Positions 18,430 through 27,054 of a stretch of DNA of 64,000 nt are shown piece by piece. The DNA is taken from NCBI RefSeq assembly GCF_900100965.1, contig NZ_FMUJ01000003.1:558001-622000 (forward strand), written 5' to 3'. The stretch is from Variovorax sp. EL159. GTDB lineage: Bacteria > Pseudomonadota > Gammaproteobacteria > Burkholderiales > Burkholderiaceae_C. The position numbers and the translations under genes were made by a program. The notes under the pieces are model-generated. The model did no database searches. It was not told the origin of the DNA and saw nothing but the letters and a program-made list of their open reading frames with translations. Within the stretch, counting starts at the first letter, position 1; every line of letters starts with the position of its first letter.

Positions 18430-19363
18430 CCGGCACGGCTGCCCGCGCCGCGGCCAGCTTCGCTTCGAGTTCCGCCACGAGCGCCCTCGCCTCGTCGCCC
18501 TCGGGAATGTCGCGGCCGCTGTCGCGCCACGTAACGGCGCTCTTGAAACCCTCGGCCTCCGCCTGCCGACGAAACCACATGCCCTCGGGGTTGTGGCGCG
18601 TGATGCCGTCGAACACGGTGGCGAACATCTGGCTTTGCTCCAGCCCCATCGAATGCCACACCTGGTTGACGACGAGCTTGTGCATCATCAGGTGCGAACG
18701 TGGCACGCCCGCGATGCGCTGCGCCAGCTTCAGCGTGGCGTCGTCGAGTTGCGCGGCGGGCACCGAGAAGTTGGCAAGGCCCCATTCGGCCGCCTGCGTG
18801 CCGGCGATGGTGTCGCCCGTGAACATGAGCTGCTTGGCGCGCAGGGCGCCCAGGCGGTAGGTCCACATCGCGGTGGTCGGGCAGCCCCACACGCGCGTGG
18901 GCATGTAGCCGATGCGCGCGTCGTCGGCCATGGTCAGCAGGTCGCAGCACAGCGCGATGTCGCTGCCGCCGGCCACCGCGTAGCCGTGTACCTTGGCGAT
19001 GGTCGGCTTGTTGCAGCGCCACAGGGCCATGAAGTCGTCGGTGTTGCGCTTCATGGCGGCGTAGTCGAGCATCGGGTCCCACGGCGTCTTCTCTTGCCGG
19101 CAGGGGTGGTCGCCCTTCCCCTCTCGGCCGTGGCCTTCGGCGTAGTCGCCCAGGTCGTAGCCGGCGCAGAAGGCGCGGCCCGCGCCCTCGACCACGATCA
19201 CATGCACTTCGTCGTCGGCCTCTGCCCATTCGACCGCGCGGCGGATCTCGGAAGGCGTGGTCTCGCCGATGGCATTGAGCTTCTCGGGCCGGTTGAGCAC
19301 GAGGCGTGCGATGCGCGGGTGTTGCGGGTCCTTGTCGATCAGGACGGTGTCGAAAGCGGGCAT
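18416..19363 (-). CDS. Enoyl-CoA hydratase/isomerase family protein
   Basis: A 315-residue crotonase-superfamily enzyme. The oxyanion-hole and CoA-binding segments are [19 protein letters not shown] (about 49-67) and the catalytic-region stretch [19 protein letters not shown] (about 114-132). It lacks the usual catalytic Glu pair and has an insert between these segments and an extended C-terminal tail, so hydratase activity is not certain. Start at 19363 ([10 protein letters not shown]) is preferred because a GGAGACAAGAG site precedes it. It is monocistronic by spacing. Confidence 0.85.
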   Translation of the reverse strand: MPAFDTVLIDKDPQHPRIARLVLNRPEKLNAIGETTPSEIRRAVEWAEADDEVHVIVVEGAGRAFCAGYDLGDYAEGHGREGKGDHPCRQEKTPWDPMLDYAAMKRNTDDFMALWRCNKPTIAKVHGYAVAGGSDIALCCDLLTMADDARIGYMPTRVWGCPTTAMWTYRLGALRAKQLMFTGDTIAGTQAAEWGLANFSVPAAQLDDATLKLAQRIAGVPRSHLMMHKLVVNQVWHSMGLEQSQMFATVFDGITRHNPEGMWFRRQAEAEGFKSAVTWRDSGRDIPEGDEARALVAELEAKLAAARAAVPVSRS

Positions 19364-19443
19364 GTCTCTTGTCTCCTGTTGTGGGGTCGCGCTGCTCTTG
19401 TAGCATCGACAGTCATTCGCAGGCAAACCATCTACAGCAGCCC

Positions 19444-19929
19444 ATGATCGCGAAATTCAGGATCTCCGAAGACGACTACGCCGCAGCGATGAAGACCTTC
19501 GCGCGGATGACCCGGGCGCGCTGGGCGCTGCTGGCCGGCCTGGCGGTGCTGGTGATGGTTGGCGCGTTGCTCAGCGGTCCCGCGATGTGGCCCATTGCTC
19601 TGGGCGGATTGGGTGGCGGCGTCGGCGTGATCCTGATTGCCCTTGTCGTTGCACCAGTGATGGCCCGTCGCCACTATCGAAAGTACAAGGCCATGCATTC
19701 GGAATTCGGTGCCGAGCTGCTCGCCAGCGGCCTGCGCCTGAGCTCCCCGCATGGCGAAGGCACCATCGTCTGGGAGAACATCCTGAAGTGGCGGCAGAAC
19801 GACCGCTTCGTGCTGATCTACCCGATGCCCCGCATCTTTCACATCCTGCCCAAGTCGGTGGCCGAGCAGGGCTTCGATCTGCAGGGGCTCATCGCGCAAC
19901 TAAAGCAGCGCGTCGGCCCCGAGGCCTGA
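19444..19929 (+). CDS. YcxB-like small membrane protein
   Basis: A 161-residue protein with an amphipathic N-terminus ([20 protein letters not shown]), two transmembrane helices at about residues 28-75, and a cytoplasmic C-terminal beta domain containing [19 protein letters not shown] and [20 protein letters not shown]. This matches the YcxB-like C-terminal domain family. No function is known. It stands alone between divergent and convergent neighbours. Confidence 0.75.
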   Translation: MIAKFRISEDDYAAAMKTFARMTRARWALLAGLAVLVMVGALLSGPAMWPIALGGLGGGVGVILIALVVAPVMARRHYRKYKAMHSEFGAELLASGLRLSSPHGEGTIVWENILKWRQNDRFVLIYPMPRIFHILPKSVAEQGFDLQGLIAQLKQRVGPEA

Positions 19930-19944
19930 ACCGAACGAAGCGGC

Positions 19945-21438
19945 TCAGCCGCCCAACGCACCACCGAGCTGAAAGCGGAACACCGCGCCCTTGTCCGCCT
20001 GCTGCACGAGCCTGATGTCGCTGTCGTGCAGCTGCAGGATGCGCTTGACGATCACCAGGCCCAGGCCGCCGCTGCTGGCGCTGTCGGTGCGCGAGCCGCT
20101 CATGAACACGGGGCGCATGAACAACGCCTTCTGCAGTTCACCCGGAATGCCCGGCCCCGTGTCGCTCACCTGCACTGCCACGCCGCCGTTCTGGGCACGC
20201 AACTGCACCTCGATCTGGCCGCCTGCCGGCGTGTGACGGATCGCGTTGTCCAGCAGGTTGGTCAGCACGCGCTCGATCATGCCGAGGTCGGCCGACACCA
20301 CCGGCAGGCCCGGCGCGATGTCGGGCTTCAGCTGCTGGTGGCGCGCCTCGGCCGCCAGCTCGAACTTCTGGAACACGTCCTGCACAAGATCGGCCAGCGC
20401 AAAGCTTTCCTTCTCGGGCTTGACCACGCCGTATTCGAGCCGCGCCAGCTCGAACACCTCTTGCGCCAGGCGCCCGACCTTGCGGCTCTGGCCGAGTGCG
20501 ATCTCCAGGTAGCGGCGTCGCTCTTCCTCGCTCAGCGTGCCGGCCTTGAGCAGCAGCGTTTCAAGATACCCATGCAGTGACGTGAGCGGCGTGCGCAGGT
20601 CGTGCGAGATGTTGGCGAAGAGCTCGCGGCGCTGCTGGTCCTGCAGCGTGAGTTCGCGCCATTGCTCGGCGATGCGGCGCGTCATCTGCGTGAAGGCTTC
20701 GCCCAGTTGGGCGATTTCGTCATTGCCGCGCGACAGCCGCTCCAGCCGGGGCGTTTCGTGCTCCAGCGATGCGATGCCTTCGGTCTCGAAGCGCTTGACC
20801 GCCGCCGTCAGCTCGCGCAGCGGCCGGGTGATGAGCCGGAAGGCCGCCAGCCCCGCGAGCAGACCCAGCAATGCCACCAGCCCCATCGACCAGAGCGTGG
20901 TGCGCAGCACGTTGTTGGCTGCAACGTTGGCGGCCAGCGCGTCGTGGTCTTCGCCCTGCAGCACCACGTAGACAAAGCCGGCATCGCGCCCATCGACACG
21001 CAGGGGCGCCACGCTGAACACCTTGCCGGCGCCACCCTCGCCGCGCGGATCGTCGCCCAGCACCGGCAGCGGCGCGCCCCCGAGCAAGCGGCGGATCGGC
21101 GCAAGATCGACCTTGTCGTGCTTCAGGTGGCCGGGCGGTGCCGCCTGCGCCGCGATGCGGCCCTCGGGGTCGAGCAGGTAGACCTCGACGCTGGGGTTCA
21201 CGGCCATCAGCTTGTCGAACAGGTCCTTCACCGCGTCCTGGTTGAGGCCGCCGGGCCGCATCAGCTCGGAGTTGCCCGCGATGTGCGCCGCCAGGCCGCT
21301 CGACAGCCGCTGGATCACTTCCTGCTCGTGCTGCCCGTTGGCGCGCATCTGCAGCCATGCCGACGCGCCGCAGCAGGCCAGCAGCAGCACCGCGAACACC
21401 GCGGACAGCCGCCGCGACAGCGTGGCCCAGGCCATCAT
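19945..21438 (-). CDS. Two-component sensor histidine kinase
   Basis: A 497-residue inner-membrane sensor. Transmembrane helices at about 8-28 and 183-203 frame a 150-residue periplasmic sensor domain; a HAMP linker follows (204-260). The dimerisation/phosphoacceptor helix has His279 in ANISHDLRTPLTSLHGY, and the ATPase domain has NLLDNAIRHTP and DTGPGIPG. Its start overlaps the response regulator stop (ATGA). The pair is divergent from the cytochrome b/molybdoenzyme operon, so it may sense periplasmic oxidative or envelope stress and control that operon; this is inference from position. Confidence 0.93.
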   Translation of the reverse strand: MMAWATLSRRLSAVFAVLLLACCGASAWLQMRANGQHEQEVIQRLSSGLAAHIAGNSELMRPGGLNQDAVKDLFDKLMAVNPSVEVYLLDPEGRIAAQAAPPGHLKHDKVDLAPIRRLLGGAPLPVLGDDPRGEGGAGKVFSVAPLRVDGRDAGFVYVVLQGEDHDALAANVAANNVLRTTLWSMGLVALLGLLAGLAAFRLITRPLRELTAAVKRFETEGIASLEHETPRLERLSRGNDEIAQLGEAFTQMTRRIAEQWRELTLQDQQRRELFANISHDLRTPLTSLHGYLETLLLKAGTLSEEERRRYLEIALGQSRKVGRLAQEVFELARLEYGVVKPEKESFALADLVQDVFQKFELAAEARHQQLKPDIAPGLPVVSADLGMIERVLTNLLDNAIRHTPAGGQIEVQLRAQNGGVAVQVSDTGPGIPGELQKALFMRPVFMSGSRTDSASSGGLGLVIVKRILQLHDSDIRLVQQADKGAVFRFQLGGALGG

Positions 21439-22163
21439 GCGGCGCCCTCCTCGCCGGTCCCAGTGGCCGACAGCTTGTAGCCTCGCCCCCAGACCGTCAG
21501 GATGCGGCGCGGTTCGGCCGGGTCGGCCTCGACCTTGGTGCGCAGCCGGTTGATGTGCGTGTTGACCGTGTGCTCGTAGCCGTCGTGCTGGTAGCCCCAG
21601 ACCTGGTTGAGCAGGTCGAGCCGCGAGAACACCTTGCCCGGATGCCTTGCGAAGAAGTACAGCAAGTCGAACTCGCGCGGCGTGAGTTCGATGAGCTTGC
21701 CTTCGACGCGCACCTCGCGCGCCAGCGGCTCGATGTCCAGGTTGCCCAGCGTGAGGCTGCCCGACTCCATGCGCGCATTGCGTGCCAGCGCGTCGGTGCG
21801 CCGCAGCAGCGCCTTCACCCGCGCCACCAGCTCCAGCACCGAGAAAGGCTTGGCGAGGTAATCGTCGGCGCCCAACTCCAGCCCGAGGATGCGGTGCACT
21901 TCGCTCGACCGCGCGCTGATGATGATGATCGGCGTGTAGCGGGCCATGGCGCGGGCGCGGCGGCAGATTTCGAGGCCGTCGATGCCGGGCAGCATCAGGT
22001 CGAGCACCAGCGCGTCCCAGTTGCCGCGCTCCAGTTCGCGCAGGCCGGCGTGGCCGTCGGCGGCGTGTTCCACCCCATAGCCTTCGTCGCGCAGGTGCAT
22101 GCGCAGCAGTTCGGCAATGTGGGCGTCGTCTTCGACGATCAGCACGCGCTTGGGGGTGTCCAT
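21435..22163 (-). CDS. OmpR/PhoB-family response regulator
   Basis: A 242-residue regulator. The receiver domain has acidic EDD (11-13), phosphoacceptor Asp55 in LVLDLMLPG, and Lys105 in YLAKPFS. A C-terminal winged helix follows, with LTPREFDLLYFFARHPGKVF and the recognition region GYEHTVNTHINRLRTKVE. It is encoded first in a two-gene operon with its kinase. The 97-base divergent space to the cytochrome b gene is AT-rich (ACGATTAATTGAACTTTGCG) and is the likely site of action. Confidence 0.94.
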   Translation of the reverse strand: MDTPKRVLIVEDDAHIAELLRMHLRDEGYGVEHAADGHAGLRELERGNWDALVLDLMLPGIDGLEICRRARAMARYTPIIIISARSSEVHRILGLELGADDYLAKPFSVLELVARVKALLRRTDALARNARMESGSLTLGNLDIEPLAREVRVEGKLIELTPREFDLLYFFARHPGKVFSRLDLLNQVWGYQHDGYEHTVNTHINRLRTKVEADPAEPRRILTVWGRGYKLSATGTGEEGAA

Positions 22164-22260
22164 GGCGCCGATTGTCCCGCGATACGGGTTTTGGAGTTAT
22201 CACGATTAATTGAACTTTGCGTGATGAATCGGCCATGGGGTGCGCCCAACAATCCGCCCC

Positions 22261-22896
22261 ATGAACAGCACCGCCATCGCAAGCACCGCACCCGATGCCC
22301 GCCCCATCCACCCGCTGTGGATGCGCATCACGCACTGGCTGAACGCGCTGGCCGTGCTGATCCTGGTCACGAGCGGCTGGCGCATCTACGACGCGTCGCC
22401 CTTCTTCCCGTTCACCATCCCGACCGTGATCACGCTCGGCGGCTGGCTCGGCGGTGCGCTGCAGTGGCACTTTGCCGCCATGTGGCTGCTGGTCTTCAAC
22501 GGCTTCGTGTACCTGGCCATCAACATCGCCAGCGGCCGGTTCGCGGCCAAGTTCTTCCCGGTCACGCCGGCGGGCATCTGGCACGACGCGCTGGCGGCAC
22601 TGAAGGGCCAGCTCTCGCATGCCGACCCGCGCCGCTACAACAGCGTGCAGCGCCTGGCCTACCTGTTCGTGATGCTCGACCTGATCGTGATCGTGCTGTC
22701 GGGCCTGGTGCTGTGGAAGTCGGTGCAGTTCGCCGTGCTGCGCGACCTGCTCGGCGGCTACGAGTTTGCGCGTCGCATCCACTTCTTTGCCATGGCCGCC
22801 ATCGTCGCCTTCGTGGCGCTGCACCTTGTGATGGTGGCGCTGGTTCCCCGCACCCTGCTGACCATGATCCGCGGCCGCGCGCCCAAAGCCCGATGA
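22261..22896 (+). CDS. Cytochrome b561-type membrane protein (electron donor to the MsrP-like enzyme)
   Basis: A 211-residue integral membrane protein of the cytochrome b/b6 superfamily. Haem-ligand candidates are His in HPLWMRITHWLN (helix 1), LQWHFAAMW (helix 2), and RRIHFFAMAA and LHLVMV in the last helices. About four helices are visible. Its stop overlaps the start of the molybdoenzyme gene (ATGA), so it very probably delivers quinol electrons to that enzyme, as MsrQ/YedZ does for MsrP, though its sequence is closer to hydrogenase-type cytochrome b than to MsrQ. Confidence 0.87.
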   Translation: MNSTAIASTAPDARPIHPLWMRITHWLNALAVLILVTSGWRIYDASPFFPFTIPTVITLGGWLGGALQWHFAAMWLLVFNGFVYLAINIASGRFAAKFFPVTPAGIWHDALAALKGQLSHADPRRYNSVQRLAYLFVMLDLIVIVLSGLVLWKSVQFAVLRDLLGGYEFARRIHFFAMAAIVAFVALHLVMVALVPRTLLTMIRGRAPKAR

Positions 22897-23684
22897 AAAT
22901 CTTCAAAGCCCCCTCCCTGACCGGCATCGACGGCGACGCCGTGGTGCGCGAAGCCCGCTCGCTGATTGCGAAGAAGCTCGACCAGCCCGCGCGCCGCGCC
23001 TTCTTGCAGCGCTCGCTGACGCTGGGTGGCCTGTCGCTGCTCACGGGCTGCAGCATCAGCGACGAGAGCCACGTCGAAGCGGCGCTGACGAAGATCTCGC
23101 GCTTCAACGACAAGGTGCAGGGCCTCATCTTCAGCCCCACGCAGCTTGCGCCGACCTACGCTGAATCGGAAATCACGCGCCCCTTTCCGTTCAATGCCTA
23201 CTACGGCGAGGACGAGGTCCGCGAGGTGGACGAAGCCAGCTACAAGCTCGAAGTGACCGGCATGGTCGCCGACAAGCGCAGCTGGACGCTGCCCGAGCTG
23301 CGCGCCATGCCGCAGCACGACCAGATCACGCGGCACATCTGCGTGGAAGGCTGGAGCGCCATCGGCAAATGGGGCGGCGTGCGCTTTGCCGACTTCCTGC
23401 GCCACATCGGCACCGACACCACGGCCAAGTACGTCGGCTTCAAGTGCGCCGACGACTACTACACCAGCATCGACATGCCCACCGCGCTGCACCCGCAGAC
23501 GCTGCTGACGCTGACCTACGACGGCCAGCCCTTGCCGCCCAAGTACGGCTTTCCGATGAAGCTGCGCATGCCCACCAAGCTTGGCTACAAGAACCCGAAA
23601 CACATCAAGGCGATTTTCGTCACCAACACCTATCCCGGTGGCTACTGGGAAGACCAGGGCTACAACTGGTTCGGAGGGAGCTGA
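22893..23684 (+). CDS. YedY/MsrP-like periplasmic molybdopterin oxidoreductase
   Basis: A 263-residue enzyme of the sulfite-oxidase fold. A Tat signal is seen at RRAFLQ (34-39) with hydrophobic LTLGGLSLLTGC, whose Cys53 could even be lipidated. The Mo-ligand cysteine is Cys150 in HICVEGWSAIGKWGG. The C-terminal half has KYVGFKCADDYYTSIDM and PPKYGFPMKLRMPTKLGYK. Relatives reduce protein-bound methionine sulfoxide in the periplasm. It is coupled to the cytochrome b gene and followed by the methionine-rich secreted protein gene. It is shorter than MsrP, so a different S- or N-oxide substrate is possible. Confidence 0.88.
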   Translation: MKIFKAPSLTGIDGDAVVREARSLIAKKLDQPARRAFLQRSLTLGGLSLLTGCSISDESHVEAALTKISRFNDKVQGLIFSPTQLAPTYAESEITRPFPFNAYYGEDEVREVDEASYKLEVTGMVADKRSWTLPELRAMPQHDQITRHICVEGWSAIGKWGGVRFADFLRHIGTDTTAKYVGFKCADDYYTSIDMPTALHPQTLLTLTYDGQPLPPKYGFPMKLRMPTKLGYKNPKHIKAIFVTNTYPGGYWEDQGYNWFGGS

Positions 23685-23703
23685 GCGGCTGCCGCAGCCG
23701 CTC
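23683..23703 (+). terminator. Stem-loop after the molybdoenzyme gene
   Basis: A perfect 9-base stem GAGCGGCTG/CAGCCGCTC with CCG loop begins inside the stop codon. There is no following T-run, so it is probably an mRNA-stabilising or attenuating hairpin that separates the enzyme genes from the methionine-rich peptide gene. Confidence 0.5.
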
Positions 23704-23784
23704 GACTGCCGATGAAAGTGCGAGGCCGCGTTCCCTGGAACCGCGCCATTTTTTGAAAACGAAACCTCAACTGGAAGACTTCAA

Positions 23785-24051
23785 ATGAACAAGCTCACCG
23801 CAACCCTGCTCGCAACCTGCATGGCCTTCGCTGGCGCCTCGGCCTTCGCTGCCGACGAGATGGCGAAAGACGGCATGGCCAAGGACTCGATGTCCAAGGA
23901 CGGCATGAAGAAAGACGCCATGGCGAAGGACGGCATGGCCAAGGACGGCATGAAGAAGGACTCGATGGCCAAGGATTCGATGTCGAAGGACGGCATGAAG
24001 AAGGACGCCATGGCCAAGGACAGCATGGGCAAGGACGAGATGAAGAAGTAA
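23785..24051 (+). CDS. Secreted methionine-rich pentapeptide MXKDX-repeat protein
   Basis: An 88-residue protein. A Sec signal peptide (MNKLTATLLATCMAFAGASA, cleavage near FAA at residue 22) is followed by 13 consecutive pentapeptides of the form D-x-M-x-K (DEMAK, DGMAK, DSMSK, DGMKK and so on). Each contributes one Met, one Lys and one Asp. It is highly hydrophilic, probably unstructured and periplasmic. Proteins of this kind next to methionine sulfoxide reductases can act as sacrificial oxidant sinks (MrpX in Azospira). Here it lies between an MsrP-like enzyme and ccdA-msrA. Confidence 0.9.
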   Translation: MNKLTATLLATCMAFAGASAFAADEMAKDGMAKDSMSKDGMKKDAMAKDGMAKDGMKKDSMAKDSMSKDGMKKDAMAKDSMGKDEMKK

Positions 24052-24064
24052 GCGCCGGGCGCTT
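24050..24064 (+). terminator. Small hairpin after the methionine-rich gene
   Basis: AAGCGC-CGG-GCGCTT begins in the TAA stop and is followed by a pyrimidine-rich tract (TTCCTCTTTCTTCTT). It may weakly terminate or attenuate between the abundant small protein and ccdA-msrA. Confidence 0.45.
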
Positions 24065-24139
24065 TCCTCTTTCTTCTTCCCCCGCCTCTGCCTTGCAAGC
24101 CATGCGCCGCCCGCTGCGACCCGCACCGAAGGAGCCTTC

Positions 24140-24961
24140 GTGATCCTGTTCGTGCTGTCGTTCCTGAGCGGCGCGCTCACCATCTTCGCGCCCTGCATCC
24201 TGCCCATCGTGCCCTTTGTGTTCGCGCGGGTCGACCAGCCCTTTGCGCCCAGCGGCCTGCCGCTGCTGGCGGGCATGGCGCTCACCTTCGCCGCCGTGGC
24301 CAGCCTCGCGGCGGTCGGGGGCGCATGGGCGGTGCATGCCAACGAAATCGGCCGCTACCTCGCGATGGCGATGCTGGCACTGCTCGGCCTCACGCTGCTG
24401 GCACCGCGCCTTTCGGCACGGCTTGCGCAGCCGCTGGTGGCGTTGGGGGCGCGGCTGTCCGATGCGGCCGATCGCAAGGCACGGCGCGCACCGGCGTCCC
24501 CTGTTCCTTCTTTCATCCTCGGCATCGCCACCGGCCTGCTGTGGGCACCCTGCGCCGGCCCGGTGCTGGGCCTCGTGCTGGCCGGTGCCGCGATCCACGG
24601 CGCCAGCGTGCAGACCTCATTGCTGCTGCTGGCCTATGCAGCCGGCGCGGCCAGTTCGCTCGCCCTCGCCCTGTGGACCGGCGGCCGGCTGTTCGCGGCC
24701 ATGAAGCGCTCGCTGGGCGTCGGCGAATGGGTGCGCAAGGGCCTGGGCGTGGCGGTGCTCGCGGGCGTGGGTGCCGTGGCCCTCGGGCTCGACACGGGCC
24801 TGCTGGCGCAATGGTCGTCCGGCGACGGCGGCACTGGCCTGGAGCAGCGCCTGCTCGAACGCTTTCACCCACAGCAGCCGCCATTGACGCCCGGCAGGTT
24901 TGGCGTCAACGTCTCGTCAACCGGTTTCGCGACCGACACCTCTCTCAAGGAGACCCCATGA
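24140..24961 (+). CDS. CcdA/DsbD-beta-like transmembrane thiol carrier
   Basis: A 273-residue membrane protein with about six helices. It opens ILFVLSFLSGALTIFAPCIL, with Cys19 in the APC-I-LP motif, and the symmetric second half has ATGLLWAPCAGPVLGLVLAG with the partner Cys. These paired PC motifs move electrons from cytoplasmic thioredoxin to periplasmic thiol proteins. The start is GTG 24140 behind GGAG. Its stop overlaps the msrA start by 4 bases, so it is well placed to keep the exported MsrA reduced. It has an unusual hydrophilic C-terminal tail of about 50 residues. Confidence 0.87.
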   Translation: MILFVLSFLSGALTIFAPCILPIVPFVFARVDQPFAPSGLPLLAGMALTFAAVASLAAVGGAWAVHANEIGRYLAMAMLALLGLTLLAPRLSARLAQPLVALGARLSDAADRKARRAPASPVPSFILGIATGLLWAPCAGPVLGLVLAGAAIHGASVQTSLLLLAYAAGAASSLALALWTGGRLFAAMKRSLGVGEWVRKGLGVAVLAGVGAVALGLDTGLLAQWSSGDGGTGLEQRLLERFHPQQPPLTPGRFGVNVSSTGFATDTSLKETP

Positions 24962-25659
24962 AATCCTTCGCACTCACCGCAGGCACGCTCGCCGCCGCGC
25001 TGCTGGTCTGGCATGCCGTGCCCTCGTTCGCCGAAACGGCCCGCCGCGTGCCCGCGCCCACCGTCGACCTTGTGGCCCCGCCGACCGCGAGGACCGAAAC
25101 CGCGGTGTTCGCCGGCGGCTGCTTCTGGGGCGTGCAGGGCGTGTTCCAGCGCGTCAAGGGCGTGAGCAACGCGGTGTCGGGCTATGCCGGCGGCGACGCA
25201 AAAACGGCGCGCTACGACGAAGTCGGCTCGGGCAGCACCGGCCATGCCGAATCGGTGCGCATCACCTACGACCCGCAGCAGGTCAGCTACGGCAAGCTGC
25301 TGCAGATCTACTTCTCGGTGGCGCACGACCCGACCGAACTCAACCGCCAGGGGCCCGACAGCGGCACGCAGTACCGCTCGACGGTGTTCGCCGAAAACGC
25401 CGAACAGGCCCGCGTTGCCAGGGACTACATCGCGCAGCTCAACCAGGCCAAGACTTTCGGCAAGCCGCTCGCGACCACCGTCGAGATGTCCAAGCCCTTC
25501 TATGCGGCCGAGGACTACCACCAGGACTACCTGACGCTGCACCCCAACCAGCCCTACATCGCGATCAACGACCTGCCGAAGATCGATGACCTGAAGAAGC
25601 TCTTCCCCGAAAGCTACAAGGCCACGCCGTCATTGGTGCGCGCGGCCAAGGCCAGCTGA
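24958..25659 (+). CDS. msrA: Exported peptide methionine-S-sulfoxide reductase
   Basis: A 233-residue MsrA with an N-terminal signal peptide (core LAAALLVWHAVPSFA, cleavage near residue 25), hence periplasmic. The catalytic motif GCFWG is at about 54-58, and the C-terminal YYAAEDYHQDYL-type block is present. The motif Cys is the only cysteine after the signal, so regeneration should depend on an outside thiol donor, consistent with coupling to the CcdA-like gene. It reduces S-methionine sulfoxide, complementing the molybdoenzyme upstream. Confidence 0.93.
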   Translation: MKSFALTAGTLAAALLVWHAVPSFAETARRVPAPTVDLVAPPTARTETAVFAGGCFWGVQGVFQRVKGVSNAVSGYAGGDAKTARYDEVGSGSTGHAESVRITYDPQQVSYGKLLQIYFSVAHDPTELNRQGPDSGTQYRSTVFAENAEQARVARDYIAQLNQAKTFGKPLATTVEMSKPFYAAEDYHQDYLTLHPNQPYIAINDLPKIDDLKKLFPESYKATPSLVRAAKAS

Positions 25660-25663
25660 GTAG

Positions 25664-26959
25664 TCAGAGCAGCTTCGCGCGCCTGGCCTGCTCGGTCAGC
25701 TCCGCGCGAAAGTTCGGGTGCGCTATGGCGATCAGCGCCTGCGCGCGCTGCTTCGCCGACTTGCCGCGCAACTGCGCCACGCCGTATTCGGTGACCACGT
25801 AGTTGATGTCGTTCTTGCTCGTGCTCACATGCGTGCCGGGCGAGAGCGACGGCACGATGCGCGATATGGTGTCGCCCTTGGCGGTCGAGGGCAGCACGAT
25901 GAAGGCCTTGCCGCCCCGCGAGCGGTTCGCCGCGCGCACGAAGTCCGACTGCCCGCCCGTGCCCGAATACGGCGCGTGCCCCAGGCTCTCGGAGCCGCAT
26001 TGCCCGAGCAGGTCGATCTGCATGGTGGCGTTGATGGCGATGAGGTTGTCGTTCAGCCCCGCCAGCGCCGGATCGTTGGTGAAGTTCACCGGGTGCATCT
26101 CGAGCGCCGGGTTGCGGTCCATGAAGCGATACAGCTTGCTCGAACCCAGCGCGAAGGTGGCGACCGACTTGCCCGGCAGGTAGTTCTTGCGGCGGTTGGT
26201 GACGGCGCCGCTTTCGACCAGCGTGAGGATGCCGTCGCCGATCATCTCGGTGTGGATGCCCAGGTCGCGCTTGCCCGTGAGCTGCATCACCACCGCATCG
26301 GGAATGCCGCCGTAGCCGATCTGCAGCGTCGAGCCGTCGTCGATCAGCTCGGCCACGTGCTTGCCGATAGCCTCCTGCACGGGGCCGATCTTCGGCAGGC
26401 CGACTTCCATCACCGGTGCGTCGCTTTCGACCAGCGCCGCCACCTGCGAGATGTGCACGTGGCAGTCGCCACACGCAAAGGGCACGTTCGGGTTCACCTC
26501 CAGCACCACCGCGCGCGCCTTCGCAATGGCGGCCATGGTGTAGTCGGCGCCCAGGCTCACGGCAAAGTAGCCGTGCGCGTCCATAGGCGACGCCATGCTG
26601 AACACCACCTCGGCCGGGATCTGTTCGCGCTCGATCTGCGCCGGTATCTCCGAGAAGTAGTTGGGGATGAAATCGATCCAGCCCTCCTGCCCGCCCGCGC
26701 GGGTGGCGCCGCCGAAGAACAGCGCCACGTGCCGCACATGCTCGGCCGTCTCGGGGTCGATGTAGGCGTACTTGCGCATCGCAAGAATCTGCGCCACCTT
26801 GACGTCGCGGAAGTCGCGCCGCTGCTCAGACAGTGCGGTCAGCAGCGTGGGTGGCTCGCCGACGCCGGTCGGCACGATGATCATGTCGCCGTTGCGCACC
26901 TGGCGCACGGCATCGGCTGCGGAAACGCGCTTTTGCGCGTACAGGTCTTGCATCGTCAT
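25664..26959 (-). CDS. Acetyl-CoA hydrolase / 4-hydroxybutyrate-type CoA transferase family protein
   Basis: A 431-residue enzyme of the acetyl-CoA hydrolase/transferase family. It has MIIVPTGVGEPPTLLTALSE at the N-terminus, GYGGIPDAVVMQLTGKRDLG (about 237-256) with the Glu-bearing IHTEMIGDG following, and VTEYGVAQLRGKSAKQRAQA near the C-terminus. These transfer or hydrolyse acyl-CoA thioesters. The start is ATG 26959 (MTMQDLYAQK); no strong Shine-Dalgarno is seen. It is convergent with msrA, leaving only 4 bases between the stops. Confidence 0.9.
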   Translation of the reverse strand: MTMQDLYAQKRVSAADAVRQVRNGDMIIVPTGVGEPPTLLTALSEQRRDFRDVKVAQILAMRKYAYIDPETAEHVRHVALFFGGATRAGGQEGWIDFIPNYFSEIPAQIEREQIPAEVVFSMASPMDAHGYFAVSLGADYTMAAIAKARAVVLEVNPNVPFACGDCHVHISQVAALVESDAPVMEVGLPKIGPVQEAIGKHVAELIDDGSTLQIGYGGIPDAVVMQLTGKRDLGIHTEMIGDGILTLVESGAVTNRRKNYLPGKSVATFALGSSKLYRFMDRNPALEMHPVNFTNDPALAGLNDNLIAINATMQIDLLGQCGSESLGHAPYSGTGGQSDFVRAANRSRGGKAFIVLPSTAKGDTISRIVPSLSPGTHVSTSKNDINYVVTEYGVAQLRGKSAKQRAQALIAIAHPNFRAELTEQARRAKLL

Positions 26960-27054
26960 GAAGCGGGTCTTGTCTCTCGTTGTCTGTTGGTCGATCGATT
27001 GCTTGCTTGATTGATCGAGTCTTTGCTCGATTGCCTGCTTGAACGAGTGATCGC

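Noticed and set aside
19945-22824. Very long minus-strand frame joining kinase and upstream sequence
   Set aside because: Only the last 497 residues form a histidine kinase; the rest is read out of frame through the response regulator and opposite the cytochrome b gene.
23850-24050. Regular repeats considered as a CRISPR array
   Set aside because: The period is 15 bases and in frame, encoding D-x-M-x-K pentapeptides after a signal peptide; there are no spacers or cas genes.
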